A stretch of DNA of 64,000 nucleotides from UBA6244 sp965140775 (GCA_965140775.1 OZ223471.1:868001-932000), one strand, 5' to 3'; numbered from the stretch's first letter, positions 22,041-31,800 are shown. Notes: generated by a model not told the origin, from the letters alone. Made by a program: numbers and translations.

Positions 22041-23417
22041 ATGAAAATTAGATATTTATTTTATTTGGCAGTGTTCGCCTTCATGGCTTCGTGTAAACCT
22101 GAAGTCAACGATTTTACTCCCAGCAACGGAACTGCCGATTTTACCACTTATGTTGCAGTAGGTAATTCGCTTACAGCCGGATACGCTGATGGCGCTTTGT
22201 ACAAATCAGCACAAATGTACGGTTGGGCCAATATTTTGGGAAAACAACTAACCACCGTGGGTGGGGGAGAATTTGTATATCCCGCTGTTACCAGTGAGTA
22301 TGGTGTGTTGCCAGGAAAGCTTAAACTGGGTATGAGCATCGATTGTAGGAATGATACCAGCCTCGCACCTGTTGCCGATCCCGGCGATTTGGATCCGTAT
22401 ACCAACCACATTGATTATGCAGTTAACAATGTAGGTGTCCCCGGTGCCAAAGTATTTCATCTGTTAGCTCCCGGCTACGGAAATCCTGATTATGTACCTC
22501 TCGGCCTGGCCAATCCATATTTTGCCAAGTTTTCAGCCTCTCCGGACATTACAGTTATCGAGCAAGCGATGTCCATGTCGCCTACTTTCTTCTCCCTTTG
22601 GATTGGAAACAATGACGTTCTGGGTTATGCAACCTCAGGTGGTGCTGGTGACTCAATTACCGGAACTGCTACCTTTGGTGGGGCGTACAATTTCTTGGTG
22701 TCCACATTAACCTCAGGTAATGCCAAAGGTGTTGTGGCCAATATTCCCAGTGTAACTTCTGCAGCTTTCTTTACCACCATTCCTTACAATGTAATTGATA
22801 TTCCTGATACCGAGGAGGGTGCCGGCATGGTTGAAATACTTAATGGTCCTTATGGCTATGCTCCTTATAACGCTGCCATGGAACAATATGGATTGCCGTA
22901 TCGCATTGAATTTAAAATTGGACCCAATCCCATGGTTATTCAAGATCCTGAAATGGCAAGTCTAAGTTTGCCGGCTCAGTTGCAGATACGTCAGATGACT
23001 GAAAACGAATTGGCTTTGTTAACCTTGCCTCAGGACTCAATTAAATGTGCCACATGGGGAAGTGCAAAACCTGTACCAAATCAATACATTCTTACAGAAA
23101 CAGAAATCACCAACATCAACAACGCCACCACCGCTTTTAACGATATCATCAAAGCTGCAGCTCAAGACAATGGGTTGGCTTTCGTGGATGTGAACGCCAT
23201 TATGAAGGAAGCGGCCTCCACAGGTTTGACTTTCGACGGCATTACATTTACCCCCACCTTTGTGCAGGGTAATTTATTCTCATTGGATGGTATCCACTTA
23301 ACTCCTCAGGGTTATGCAGTGGTTGCCAATTACTTTATCGATGCCATCAATGCACAATACAGTGCACAGATTCCGAAAGTGGCCATTACCGATTATCCTC
23401 CGGTTACCATTCCGTAA
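22041..23417 (+). CDS. SGNH/GDSL-family lipoprotein hydrolase
   Basis: 458 residues. Lipoprotein signal with lipobox FMASC (Cys18). SGNH-hydrolase blocks: block I AVGNSLTAGY (catalytic Ser; Asn replaces the Asp of GDSL), block III WIGNND, and block V DGIHLTPQGYAV with the catalytic Asp/His. A long insertion between blocks I and III is typical of the Bacteroidota lipoprotein members. It is probably an esterase or lipase anchored to the outer membrane, co-transcribed with the FadL-like gene. The substrate cannot be read from the sequence. Confidence 0.88.
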   Translation: MKIRYLFYLAVFAFMASCKPEVNDFTPSNGTADFTTYVAVGNSLTAGYADGALYKSAQMYGWANILGKQLTTVGGGEFVYPAVTSEYGVLPGKLKLGMSIDCRNDTSLAPVADPGDLDPYTNHIDYAVNNVGVPGAKVFHLLAPGYGNPDYVPLGLANPYFAKFSASPDITVIEQAMSMSPTFFSLWIGNNDVLGYATSGGAGDSITGTATFGGAYNFLVSTLTSGNAKGVVANIPSVTSAAFFTTIPYNVIDIPDTEEGAGMVEILNGPYGYAPYNAAMEQYGLPYRIEFKIGPNPMVIQDPEMASLSLPAQLQIRQMTENELALLTLPQDSIKCATWGSAKPVPNQYILTETEITNINNATTAFNDIIKAAAQDNGLAFVDVNAIMKEAASTGLTFDGITFTPTFVQGNLFSLDGIHLTPQGYAVVANYFIDAINAQYSAQIPKVAITDYPPVTIP

Positions 23418-23433
23418 CCAAACGATAACGCAT

Positions 23434-23465
23434 AAAAAAAACGGGCAGTGATGCCCGTTTTTTTT
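23434..23465. terminator. Bidirectional terminator between convergent genes
   Basis: A-run, ACGGGCA-GTG-ATGCCCGT and T-run form a long perfect hairpin. It lies between the GDSL gene (+) and the small lipoprotein gene (-) and can serve both strands. Confidence 0.88.
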
Positions 23466-23479
23466 ATGCTTCAGGATTT

Positions 23480-23764
23480 TTACCAGCTGTAGTCACATTC
23501 GCTCCATAGCTCTCTTTCTTCGTCAGCCGTGATGTTGGCAGCTTCCTCGGGGGTGTATTTTTCCGAAGTTTTTTCGTACATACAATCGCAGAAATCGACG
23601 GCATTGTCTTTTTCAACACCTTGTTCGTTCATGAACTGCATGCATTTTGATTTCCATTCGGTTTGCTGTTCTGCACTCCAGGTGTCAGCTTTCGAGTCGC
23701 AATTGCAGGCTGTAGCCAATAGTATCACACTGGCAGTTAATAAAAAGGTTCTTACAATTTTCAT
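23480..23764 (-). CDS. Small lipoprotein, 94 residues
   Basis: The signal and lipobox ILLATAC place Cys20 as the lipidated residue. The mature domain has four further cysteines (CNCD near the N-terminus, KCMQ, DFCDCMY) and conserved-looking Trp/Glu residues, suggesting a small disulfide-bonded helical domain. I do not recognise the family. Monocistronic, ending at the shared terminator. Confidence 0.7.
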   Translation of the reverse strand: MKIVRTFLLTASVILLATACNCDSKADTWSAEQQTEWKSKCMQFMNEQGVEKDNAVDFCDCMYEKTSEKYTPEEAANITADEERELWSECDYSW

Positions 23765-23846
23765 GGATGATTATTTTAATGATTTTTTGTCGTTGGTACT
23801 TTTTGTTGAAAATCAAAAGTAAAAAATTATTCAACGTAAATTGATT

Positions 23847-23854
23847 TACTTTTG
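23847..23854 (+). promoter_or_regulatory. rdgB promoter, -7 element
   Basis: TACTTTTG lies 22 bases before the ATG at 23877. It also shows that the longer frame starting with TTG at 23841 cannot be the translated form from this promoter. Confidence 0.65.
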
Positions 23855-23876
23855 CCATTTTACAGCTAATTGTTCT

Positions 23877-24464
23877 ATGAAAGAAATTGTATTTGCCACC
23901 AACAACCAACACAAGGTAAACGAGATAGTTCAGATTTTGGGTAGTGGTATTAAGGTTTTAAAGTTGTCGGACATCGGTTTTTATGAGGATATTCCGGAAA
24001 CGGGAACCACATTGCAAGAAAATGCATCCATCAAATCACACGCTATTTTCGACAGGTTTGGGCTTGATTGTTTTTCGGATGACACCGGATTGGAAGTGGA
24101 TGCGCTGGATGGTGCGCCCGGAGTTTATTCTGCCCGGTATGCGGGAGAGGGATGCAGCTACCACGACAATGTGGTAAAACTATTGAAGGAATTGGGAAGT
24201 TCCACCAATCGGAGGGCTCGTTTTCGGACGGTGATCTCACTGATTCTTGATAAAAAAGAATACTTTTTTGAAGGCACTGTGGAAGGCGAAATTATGCACT
24301 CGGACAGGGGAGAAGGTGGTTTTGGCTACGATCCTGTTTTTCAGCCATTGGGATACGATAAAACTTTTGCCGAGATGGGTGAAGACGAAAAAAACGCCAT
24401 TAGCCACCGGGGTCGAGCTGTGGCTGCTTTAGCTCAGTTTTTATTGAAACAAGATTTGAAATAG
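23877..24464 (+). CDS. rdgB: XTP/dITP diphosphatase (RdgB/HAM1)
   Basis: Hydrolyses ITP, dITP and XTP to the monophosphates so that deaminated purines are not incorporated. It is 195 residues long from ATG 23877 (MKEIVFATNNQHKVNEI). Family signatures: SFATNN-like start, NASIKSHA, SDDTGLEVDALDGAPGVYSARYAG, the GGFGYDPVF loop and AMGEDEKNAISHRGRA-type C-terminal motif (here EMGEDEKNAISHRGRA). Converges with ddl, whose stop lies one base away. Confidence 0.96.
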   Translation: MKEIVFATNNQHKVNEIVQILGSGIKVLKLSDIGFYEDIPETGTTLQENASIKSHAIFDRFGLDCFSDDTGLEVDALDGAPGVYSARYAGEGCSYHDNVVKLLKELGSSTNRRARFRTVISLILDKKEYFFEGTVEGEIMHSDRGEGGFGYDPVFQPLGYDKTFAEMGEDEKNAISHRGRAVAALAQFLLKQDLK

Positions 24465-24465
24465 A

Positions 24466-25446
24466 TTATTCAAACATGGCATCGGTGGCGATGGAAAACA
24501 GTTCGCCAATCCCCATACCCATGGCTTCGGCTTGTTGTGGCAGGATGCTGGCGCTGGAAATTCCGGGTACCGTATTGATTTCGATAAAATAAATTCCGGC
24601 TTCGGAAACTATGAAGTCGATGCGAACAAAGCCTTTGCAGTTCAATTGTCGATATAAAAACGAAGAAACGGTTTTAATGTCCAATTCGGCTTGGATGTCC
24701 AGATTAACCGGCGGAGTGATTTCGTCCGCCATCCCTTTGGTATATTTGGCTTCATAATCGAAAAACTCCTTTTTGCTGATGATTTCGGTAAGTGGAAATA
24801 CCGTAAGCCGACCTTTGTTCATGATGAGTCCGCAGGCCATTTCGCGTCCCGGAATAAATTCTTCGATGATAACGCGGTTGTCTTCCTTGAGTGCTGTTTC
24901 GATGGCTTGGGGCAGTTCTTCGGCAGTTTTCACCTTTGTTATTCCCACGCTCGACCCACTGCACGCGGGTTTCACAAAAAGTGGCATTCCCAAAGTTTGG
25001 ATGATTTCAGGATGATTTATTATTTCGCCATTAACAAACGAAACCGACCGGGCCATGGTGATGCCAAAGGAGGCCACAAACTTGTTGCAGAGAAACTTGT
25101 TGAAAGTGAGTGCAGAAACGTCGGCACTACACGAAGTATAGGGTAGGCCGAGCATGTCGAAATAGCCCAGAATTTTGCCATCTTCGCCGGGAGTACCATG
25201 AATGGCATTGAACACCCCATCAAAACGGATGATGGTTCCGTCTTCCAGCGTTAGCGAAAAATCATTTCTGTCGATTTCAATTTTGTGGCCGTTTTGTGTT
25301 TCGTGATACCAACTTGTTCTGGTAATCACTACCAAAAAGCTTCTGTAACGCTTTGGGTCAAGGTTTTGGGCTACCACCTGAGCACTGCCAATCGAAATTT
25401 CGTATTCTCCTGAATAACCCCCGCAAACAATGGCAATATTTTTCAT
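24466..25446 (-). CDS. ddl: D-alanine--D-alanine ligase
   Basis: Makes the D-Ala-D-Ala dipeptide for peptidoglycan precursors, using ATP. It is 326 residues long with an ATP-grasp fold: N-terminal VCGGYSGEYEISIGSA, the HGTPGEDGKILGYFDMLGLPY substrate loop, PLFVKPACSGSSVGITKV (ATP-binding lysine), EEFIPGREM, and the C-terminal RIDFIV...FIEINTVPG with metal-binding Asp/Glu/Asn. The HGTPGEDG form near residue 85 is usual for this phylum. Confidence 0.96.
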   Translation of the reverse strand: MKNIAIVCGGYSGEYEISIGSAQVVAQNLDPKRYRSFLVVITRTSWYHETQNGHKIEIDRNDFSLTLEDGTIIRFDGVFNAIHGTPGEDGKILGYFDMLGLPYTSCSADVSALTFNKFLCNKFVASFGITMARSVSFVNGEIINHPEIIQTLGMPLFVKPACSGSSVGITKVKTAEELPQAIETALKEDNRVIIEEFIPGREMACGLIMNKGRLTVFPLTEIISKKEFFDYEAKYTKGMADEITPPVNLDIQAELDIKTVSSFLYRQLNCKGFVRIDFIVSEAGIYFIEINTVPGISSASILPQQAEAMGMGIGELFSIATDAMFE

Positions 25447-25693
25447 ATGATGAGATTCTGTTTGGATGAAATCTGCCCCAAAGGTAGAAGCTTTTTTGGG
25501 TTGTTTGGGTGCGAAGCCGACAAAAAAATTTGGATTATTTTGATCGTATTTGGGGCGGGCAGGAAGTGGTTTTTAGGTGCCTGACGGAGAATTTTTTATC
25601 CGCACGCAAATCGCTTACCCCTACCTCATGGCGATACATGTCAATTATTGTTACCTTTGCCCGTTCAACAATAAAAACCTGTGAACGAAGTTT
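25447..25693. other. Divergent intergenic region with PASTA-gene promoter
   Basis: Between ddl (-) and the PASTA gene (+). A TACCTTTG -7 element at 25652-25659 precedes the PASTA start by 34 bases, with an upstream TTATTG. Nothing else is recognised. Confidence 0.6.
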
Positions 25694-26593
25694 ATGGGTA
25701 TAAGGGTTTTTGAAAAATCAATTGATAAATTCGGGATGGGCTTTTTTGCATTTTTAAAAAAACGGAAGTTTTATCTTCATCTGGTGTTGGGAATTGTCAT
25801 GTCCATCGTTTTGTTGTGGATAGTGCTGTTGTCGTTGGATGTGTTTACCCGACATGGAAGTGTTTATCTGGTTCCCGATTTTACGGGTGAAACGCTCAAA
25901 GGCATCGAAGCCAATGGCTTTGATGATTATTTTTCGTTTAAGGTAATCGACTCTGTTTATGATAAAAGCAGAGAAAAGGGAACCATCGTTTTGCAAAATC
26001 CGTTGCCGGGTGCCAAAGTGAAAAAAGGCCGACATGTATATTTAACTTTGGTAGCACAATTGCCCGAAAAGGTGTTGATGCCCGACTTAAAGAATCTCAG
26101 TTTACGTCAGGCATTGGTTACTTTGGATGCCAAAGCACTGGAAGTGGGTGAGTTGGAATATGTTGAATACTTCGCCCGCAATGCCGTGATTGAGCAATTG
26201 CTCGATAATGAGCCCGTTGAGCCTGATACGGAAATTGTGACAGGCTCGGTAATTGGACTGGTGTTGGGCAAAGGCGACGTGTTGACCAAGGTGCCCATGC
26301 CCATGCTCATCGGACTAACCAAAAGAGAGGCCGATGGCATGCTTCACTACAATTCGTTAAATGTGGGTCAGGAATATTTTCTCGAAAACTACGATCCTCT
26401 GCATTCACGGGTGTTTAAAACAGACCCCGCCACGCTAACGGAGGAGTCATTAAATTTGGGACAAAAAGTAAATTTATGGTATCGGTCGGACGAGTTTTTT
26501 AATTTCGAAGAATATAAAAAGCAGTTTGTCATCGACTCCTTGCGAAACGATACCATTTTATTAAAAAATTATTTGATTGAAGATGAACTTTAG
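25694..26593 (+). CDS. Membrane-anchored PASTA-domain protein
   Basis: 299 residues. A short cytosolic N-terminus is followed by one transmembrane segment (about residues 35-54, LGIVMSIVLLWIVLLSLDVF) and an extracytoplasmic part with PASTA repeats (VYLVPDFTGETLKG..., VLMPDLKNLSLRQA..., VPMPMLIGLTKREADG...), each about 65-70 residues. PASTA domains bind peptidoglycan fragments or beta-lactams in kinases and penicillin-binding proteins. Here no kinase or PBP domain is attached. It lies next to ddl and upstream of rluD, a neighbourhood kept in many Bacteroidota. An alternative start at the Met of GMGFFAFL would shorten it by about 15 residues. Confidence 0.88.
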   Translation: MGIRVFEKSIDKFGMGFFAFLKKRKFYLHLVLGIVMSIVLLWIVLLSLDVFTRHGSVYLVPDFTGETLKGIEANGFDDYFSFKVIDSVYDKSREKGTIVLQNPLPGAKVKKGRHVYLTLVAQLPEKVLMPDLKNLSLRQALVTLDAKALEVGELEYVEYFARNAVIEQLLDNEPVEPDTEIVTGSVIGLVLGKGDVLTKVPMPMLIGLTKREADGMLHYNSLNVGQEYFLENYDPLHSRVFKTDPATLTEESLNLGQKVNLWYRSDEFFNFEEYKKQFVIDSLRNDTILLKNYLIEDEL

Positions 26594-28733
26594 GTATTTC
26601 ATAGGTGTGGCCTTGTTGGTTACGGGCATGTTTTTGCACGGGCAGGAGGTGTCCGTTGGCTTGCAAACCAATGAGCTGGTGCGATCGGCAGCAGAAAAGT
26701 TGAAGCAGAATCAACGGGGTTGTGATTGTAAATCGGTGACCATTCAGCCTGCCCTCGACCTTCCTTTTTTTGATGACTTTTCAGTGATTACCATCTATCC
26801 CGACTCCTTGCTTTGGGAAGGCAGATCGGTTTTTGTGAACAAATCATTTCCTTACATGCCTCCCAATCAAGGGGCGGCTACGTTTGATGCCATTGATGAA
26901 TACGGAGCTGTTTATGACGATGCCGTCTGGTATCCGCCTGTTGTAGCTGATATACTCACTTCGCGTCCAATCCGGCTCGATAGTTTATTGTCATTGCCAC
27001 GTGCCCTTAGTCCTGCAGATTCTCTATACCTCAGTTTCTTTTACCAACCACAAGGTGTTGGCTTCAAACCCGAAGCTTGGGACACGCTTGTTTTGGAATT
27101 TGGCGTACCATCAGGTGATTCTGCCTTCGTGAGGATGGATTCGATTACCTTGCTGGCTGATGTTATTATGCCCGAAGGTCAGGAAAGATTCGTTATATTT
27201 GATACCTTGTGGGCGCCGGCTTCTGAAGGGTGTGATTCCTTGGTCTATATGATCAATTACGATCCAATACCCATTGAGCGAGGAGATATGATTACCATAT
27301 TGTGCGATTCAGTATTCGAGCCAGTAACAGACTGGAAAAAGGTGTGGATTGCTGAAGGGCAATCGTTGGAAGAGTTCAAGGCTATGTATGGCGACTATTT
27401 TCTGCAAGTGATGATTCCCATTGTTGATACCATTTGGTTTAATCCTGAATTCCGGTTTAGGTTTTATAATTGTGCCACCATTTCCAACGAGGTGATGCCC
27501 AGCAATCAAAGTAACAACGACCAATGGAATGTTGATTATGTGTACCTTAACTATAACCGATCGAAGGGTGATACGACTTATCGCGACATTGCCTTTTCGC
27601 AACCTGCCCCCTCATTCTTGAAGGATTATCAGGTGATGCCCTATCCGCAATATCGTGAAAACCCCACCCAGGTTCAAAAAAGTAATCTCCGCATGTACAT
27701 TGCCAACTTGGACAATATTGCCCACAATACGGCTTATGAATACAGTGTTCAACAGGTAGGAGGATCGTACAGTTATAAATATGATGGTGGTAACTGCAAC
27801 CTGAATCCTTTTTACGAAGCTGGTTTTCAGGCATGTGACGGCTGTGGAGCATCCCATGCATGTCCTCCTGTAAGCGGATATTTCAATACCGATTATGAGG
27901 TGGACACCATTTCTTATATCATCAAACATTATATCAGCGACTCGTCCGACCAAAATTCTATTGTGGACTCAGCCATTTACCGGCAGGGTTTTTACAATTA
28001 TTTTGCCTACGACGATGGTGTGCCTGAAGAAGGTTACGGATTGGTTCCCCGGGGAGCTCACCTGGCTTATCAATTTACCATGGAAAAACCCGATACCTTG
28101 CAAGGGGTTCAAATGTATTTTAACAAAACCCTCGATAATGCCAACGAGTTTTATTTCAAGCTCATGGTTTGGAGCGATAACAATGGTCGGCCCGGCGAAG
28201 TTATCTATGAGCAAGAAAACCAAAAGGTAGCCTGGAGCAACGGACTCTACCATTTCTATCCTTATATGCTGGACGAACCGTTTATCGTTTCGGGTACATT
28301 TTATGTGGGATGGGAGCAGTATTCCAACGGATTAATGAACATCGGGCTTGATAAAAACAATGATCATAGCGACCGCTTGTTTTATGATACCATCGGCGGT
28401 TGGGTAAATTCGCGCATCCCGGGGTCGCTGTTAATGCGTCCCATTGTAGGTTCCAACTTAGTACTTGGAGTGCCTTCCACCGAAGTGAAAGAAAACACCG
28501 TATTGAAAGTATATCCCAATCCAACTTCTTCCTGGTTCTCTGTAGGAAATGTGAGCTCCGAAGAATTGCAGCAAGCCAAGTTGGAAATGTATAACTTGTT
28601 GGGAAAAAGAGTGATGTCGGTAACAGGTATCCAAGGGCAAGTAAATATCGAACATCTGCCGGCGGGTCTGTATGTGGTAAAAGTAATTTCCAACAACCAA
28701 TATCGCTCTGCCAAGCTTTTGATCAACAGGTAA
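26583..28733 (+). CDS. T9SS-exported protein of unknown function
   Basis: 716 residues from the ATG at 26583, which overlaps the end of the PASTA gene by 11 bases. Signal peptide MNFRYFIGVALLVTGMFLHGQ. The body has many aromatic/acidic strands (LDLPFFDDFS near residue 65 is a common start of secreted Bacteroidota proteins) and a Cys-rich patch CDGCGASHACPP around residue 420. The C-terminus (LKVYPNPTSSWFSV, MYNLLGKRVM, LPAGLYVVKVI, KLLINR) is a T9SS type A sorting domain. No catalytic motif recognised. Translational coupling with the PASTA gene suggests a shared envelope role. Confidence 0.85.
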   Translation: MNFRYFIGVALLVTGMFLHGQEVSVGLQTNELVRSAAEKLKQNQRGCDCKSVTIQPALDLPFFDDFSVITIYPDSLLWEGRSVFVNKSFPYMPPNQGAATFDAIDEYGAVYDDAVWYPPVVADILTSRPIRLDSLLSLPRALSPADSLYLSFFYQPQGVGFKPEAWDTLVLEFGVPSGDSAFVRMDSITLLADVIMPEGQERFVIFDTLWAPASEGCDSLVYMINYDPIPIERGDMITILCDSVFEPVTDWKKVWIAEGQSLEEFKAMYGDYFLQVMIPIVDTIWFNPEFRFRFYNCATISNEVMPSNQSNNDQWNVDYVYLNYNRSKGDTTYRDIAFSQPAPSFLKDYQVMPYPQYRENPTQVQKSNLRMYIANLDNIAHNTAYEYSVQQVGGSYSYKYDGGNCNLNPFYEAGFQACDGCGASHACPPVSGYFNTDYEVDTISYIIKHYISDSSDQNSIVDSAIYRQGFYNYFAYDDGVPEEGYGLVPRGAHLAYQFTMEKPDTLQGVQMYFNKTLDNANEFYFKLMVWSDNNGRPGEVIYEQENQKVAWSNGLYHFYPYMLDEPFIVSGTFYVGWEQYSNGLMNIGLDKNNDHSDRLFYDTIGGWVNSRIPGSLLMRPIVGSNLVLGVPSTEVKENTVLKVYPNPTSSWFSVGNVSSEELQQAKLEMYNLLGKRVMSVTGIQGQVNIEHLPAGLYVVKVISNNQYRSAKLLINR

Positions 28734-28735
28734 CT

Positions 28736-29788
28736 ATGGAAGAATACATCGAATATTCCGAAGACGAAAATTCAGAACTTTACGAACATCATCGCATACT
28801 GGTTGATCCGGGTCAAACGCCCATGCGGATAGACAAGTTTCTGTTTAACCGCATCATGAATGTATCGCGCAACAAGGTTCAGCAAGCAGCCAAAGCGGGC
28901 AATATTCTGGTAAACAACCAATCGGTTAAGTCGAATTATAAGGTAAAACCGGGCGACGATATTTCGGTGGTAATGACCTATCCGCCCCGCGATGTGGAAA
29001 TATTTCCGGAATATGTGCCCCTGGAAATCGTTTATGAAGACGACGATGTGTTGGTAGTAAATAAACAAGCAGGATTGGTGGTTCATCCGGGTTATAATAA
29101 CTATACAGGTACGTTACTCCACGGATTGGCCCATTATTTTAAGGAAACCAATCAGTTGGATAAGGTAGAAAATGGGTTTGGCTATTTGGTACATCGCATC
29201 GACAAGGACACATCGGGATTGCTGTTGGTGGCAAAAAATGAGATGGCTCAAACCAAATTGGCCAAGCAGTTTTTCGATCATTCCATCGGTCGAAAGTATC
29301 ATGCCCTGGTCTGGGGTGATGTGGCAGAAGAAGAAGGTACCATTACCGGACACATAGGTAGGAGTTTGAAAGACAGACGTGTGATGACGGTTTTTCCAAA
29401 AGGAGAATACGGCAAGGAGGCGATCTCGCATTACCGGGTGCTTCAAAGGTTTGGTTATGTTACCCTGGTGGAATGTCGTTTGGAAACAGGTCGCACCCAT
29501 CAAATCCGGGCGCATTTTCGTTACCTCGGTCATCCGCTTTTCAACGATGAAAGGTACGGCGGCCATACCATCCTTAAGGGAACATCATTCACGAAGTACA
29601 AACAATTTGTTACCAATTGTTTTGCGCTGATACCACGGCAGGCCTTGCATGCCAAATCATTGGGGTTTGAGCATCCTGTTACCCGAAAAAACCTGTTTTT
29701 TGAATCGGAATTGGCGCCTGATATGCAGCAAGCCATCGAAAAATGGGCTGCCTATGCTTCGCACCAAAATCTCACCGAAGAGGAATAA
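28736..29788 (+). CDS. rluD: RluA-family 23S rRNA pseudouridine synthase
   Basis: 350 residues. It has an N-terminal S4 domain (RIDKFLFNRIMNVSRNKVQQA, residues 22-85) and a catalytic RluA-type domain with HRIDKDTSGLLLVAKN, where the Asp is the nucleophile. Later ETGRTHQIRAHFRYLGHPLFND is the second family signature. By similarity it modifies uridines in helix 69 of 23S rRNA. It starts 3 bases after the T9SS gene and shares its operon. Confidence 0.93.
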   Translation: MEEYIEYSEDENSELYEHHRILVDPGQTPMRIDKFLFNRIMNVSRNKVQQAAKAGNILVNNQSVKSNYKVKPGDDISVVMTYPPRDVEIFPEYVPLEIVYEDDDVLVVNKQAGLVVHPGYNNYTGTLLHGLAHYFKETNQLDKVENGFGYLVHRIDKDTSGLLLVAKNEMAQTKLAKQFFDHSIGRKYHALVWGDVAEEEGTITGHIGRSLKDRRVMTVFPKGEYGKEAISHYRVLQRFGYVTLVECRLETGRTHQIRAHFRYLGHPLFNDERYGGHTILKGTSFTKYKQFVTNCFALIPRQALHAKSLGFEHPVTRKNLFFESELAPDMQQAIEKWAAYASHQNLTEEE

Positions 29789-29791
29789 ACG

Positions 29792-31651
29792 CTACTTAAT
29801 CAGAACAACTTTATAAGTGTTTTGCTGTTCGTCCGAGGAAAAACGAATAAAATAAACTCCTGCACTGTTTGTTGTCATGTTGATGGTGAGGTGGGTTTGC
29901 TCATTTTCGGTAATGGTAAAATCCACTTGTTGACCATGGTCGTTAAATACCTCAACCTTAACATTTTCTGGCTTCTTGGCGCCAAAAGCGAGGGTGAATA
30001 TTCCGTTGCCGGGATTGGGAGAAATGTTGGGCAATACCTGGATGTAATCTGAACGTATGAGTGAGTCTGCTTTGTCGCCGGAGTAGGCAATCAATTTCAC
30101 GTCAAAGGTGCCGGCATCTTGATAGCGGACTGATCCGGGATTTTCCTGGGTGCTGATGGAGGGGTCACCTCCTTCAAATACCCAACGATAGGAAGATATA
30201 TTACCAAAGGAAGTATTTTGAAAGCTCACTGATTCGCCCACAACAAGTGAAGTTTGCTCAGCAGCAAACCATGCCGTGAGGTTGGTACTGTCGAGGTCGC
30301 TTCCCTGCATGGAAACTACGCCTGTGTTATCAGGATCCAGCCACACGGAAAGCATCTCCGTACTGTCGTTGGCGGTTTGGGGTTTCCACGATACATTAAA
30401 CTTCCCAAAGTAATCGGGAGCTTCTAAAAAAGTACACGAAGCCCCACCTCCGGTCAAGCTGCCCACTACCAAGCCTTCTTTGTTAAAGATCGGGGAACCT
30501 GAGGAGCCTCCTTCGGTAACGCCATGACCATTTTGGGTTTCGCTCCAATATACCCGCCAGTATTTTCCTTCCGGATTTTCGTTTGACGAATCGTAGTCGG
30601 ATGAAATCACGGGTTGTGTGTAGGTGGAAATCATTTTTACGTCTCCCTGAGGGTGATGAATGGTGACCCCGGAAGGGGAGGCGGTTGTTGACCGACTCCA
30701 ACCGTTATAGTAGGGACGATACCCATTGGGAACGTCGGTGCCTAACAGAAGCAGTTTAAAATCAGAACCTGCACTGACACCGGAGACGCTGTGAGCCAGA
30801 AGTTCCGATCCACTTATGGTTTGAAGTTCAGGCTCGAACACCGGCTGTTGGCAATCGTCGGATTGATAATTGAAATAAAACAGCCATTGGGCATAATCCT
30901 CGAAATCGGCATCTTCCCCACAGTGGTTGGCCGTTAGGAAATAGGGGGTTCCGTCGGCTCGTACATTGTTCACCAGCGTACCCGTACACCAAAAAGTGAG
31001 GTTGCCTTGTTTTACCAAAATGCGCGCCACCCCATCCCGCTGTTGTTGCCAGTTAGTGCCTTCCGGACAATTCACGTGTACCTCGCAGTCGCCTGCACCA
31101 CCGAATCCGCGGGAGTTTTTCGATGCCAACTGAACACCGATTTCGTGGATGTCAAACGGAAGGTGGGTTGTTTTGTTTGTGGTGTTATACTCTACGATGA
31201 TTTGATCTCCGGGAATAAATTGGGTACACAAAAACGAGGTGTTATTTTGAGCAGTGAATGCCCCCAGAATTGTAGTTTTTTGTGGGTCGTAAACAAACAG
31301 TCTGTCGTTGTTGCCTAATTGCAGGGCGTTCAAATACAGATTGAGGGCCGGGGCATCGGATACAAAAAACGAAATACGCCACAGGTAGGTGTCTTCCGTT
31401 GGTTTTGTCCATTCTCCCTTTTTGGCAATATTTTGAAAATCAATATTTTTGGTGTAGCCGGCTTGTGCAGGCTGAATACGATGATCCTTTTCGGGGGTCA
31501 ATAAACTGTTGTCCAGATCAACAGTTGGCACCGGTTCGATGATGCCGTATTGGGTACTCCATGGCTCAAAGGCGACGGTTGATTGTGCCCGAATTGAGCA
31601 ATTGATTAAGAGCAGGAGGTTTAAAATTAATATTGTACGGGCTGTGGCCAT
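29792..31651 (-). CDS. Secreted trypsin-like serine peptidase with PKD and T9SS domains
   Basis: 619 residues from the ATG at 31651, which gives a proper signal peptide (RTILILNLLLLINCSIRAQ). The longer frame to 31702 adds only non-signal residues. The peptidase domain resembles lysyl endopeptidase/S1 forms: catalytic His in TPYFLTANHCGED, Asp in GSDFKLLLLG, Ser in GGSSGSPIFN. A PKD-like domain (QNTSFGNISSYRWVFEGGDPS...) follows near residue 480, then a T9SS type A sorting domain (SPNPGNGIFTLAFG, NSAGVYFIRF, YKVVLIK). It is likely an extracellular protease exported through T9SS. It converges with rluD; only 3 bases separate the stops and no terminator is visible. Confidence 0.9.
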   Translation of the reverse strand: MATARTILILNLLLLINCSIRAQSTVAFEPWSTQYGIIEPVPTVDLDNSLLTPEKDHRIQPAQAGYTKNIDFQNIAKKGEWTKPTEDTYLWRISFFVSDAPALNLYLNALQLGNNDRLFVYDPQKTTILGAFTAQNNTSFLCTQFIPGDQIIVEYNTTNKTTHLPFDIHEIGVQLASKNSRGFGGAGDCEVHVNCPEGTNWQQQRDGVARILVKQGNLTFWCTGTLVNNVRADGTPYFLTANHCGEDADFEDYAQWLFYFNYQSDDCQQPVFEPELQTISGSELLAHSVSGVSAGSDFKLLLLGTDVPNGYRPYYNGWSRSTTASPSGVTIHHPQGDVKMISTYTQPVISSDYDSSNENPEGKYWRVYWSETQNGHGVTEGGSSGSPIFNKEGLVVGSLTGGGASCTFLEAPDYFGKFNVSWKPQTANDSTEMLSVWLDPDNTGVVSMQGSDLDSTNLTAWFAAEQTSLVVGESVSFQNTSFGNISSYRWVFEGGDPSISTQENPGSVRYQDAGTFDVKLIAYSGDKADSLIRSDYIQVLPNISPNPGNGIFTLAFGAKKPENVKVEVFNDHGQQVDFTITENEQTHLTINMTTNSAGVYFIRFSSDEQQNTYKVVLIK

Positions 31652-31800
31652 GGTTGAACTACTTAAAAATGAATTGCCAATATGTATTATCTGGTACGAC
31701 AAAAATAACCAATAATTGTGGTAATGAGAGAAAAATGAATTGCTTGCTCCGGGATGTTGTCATCAAATTGACGGATGTTTCCATACAAAAGCGTTTTCGC

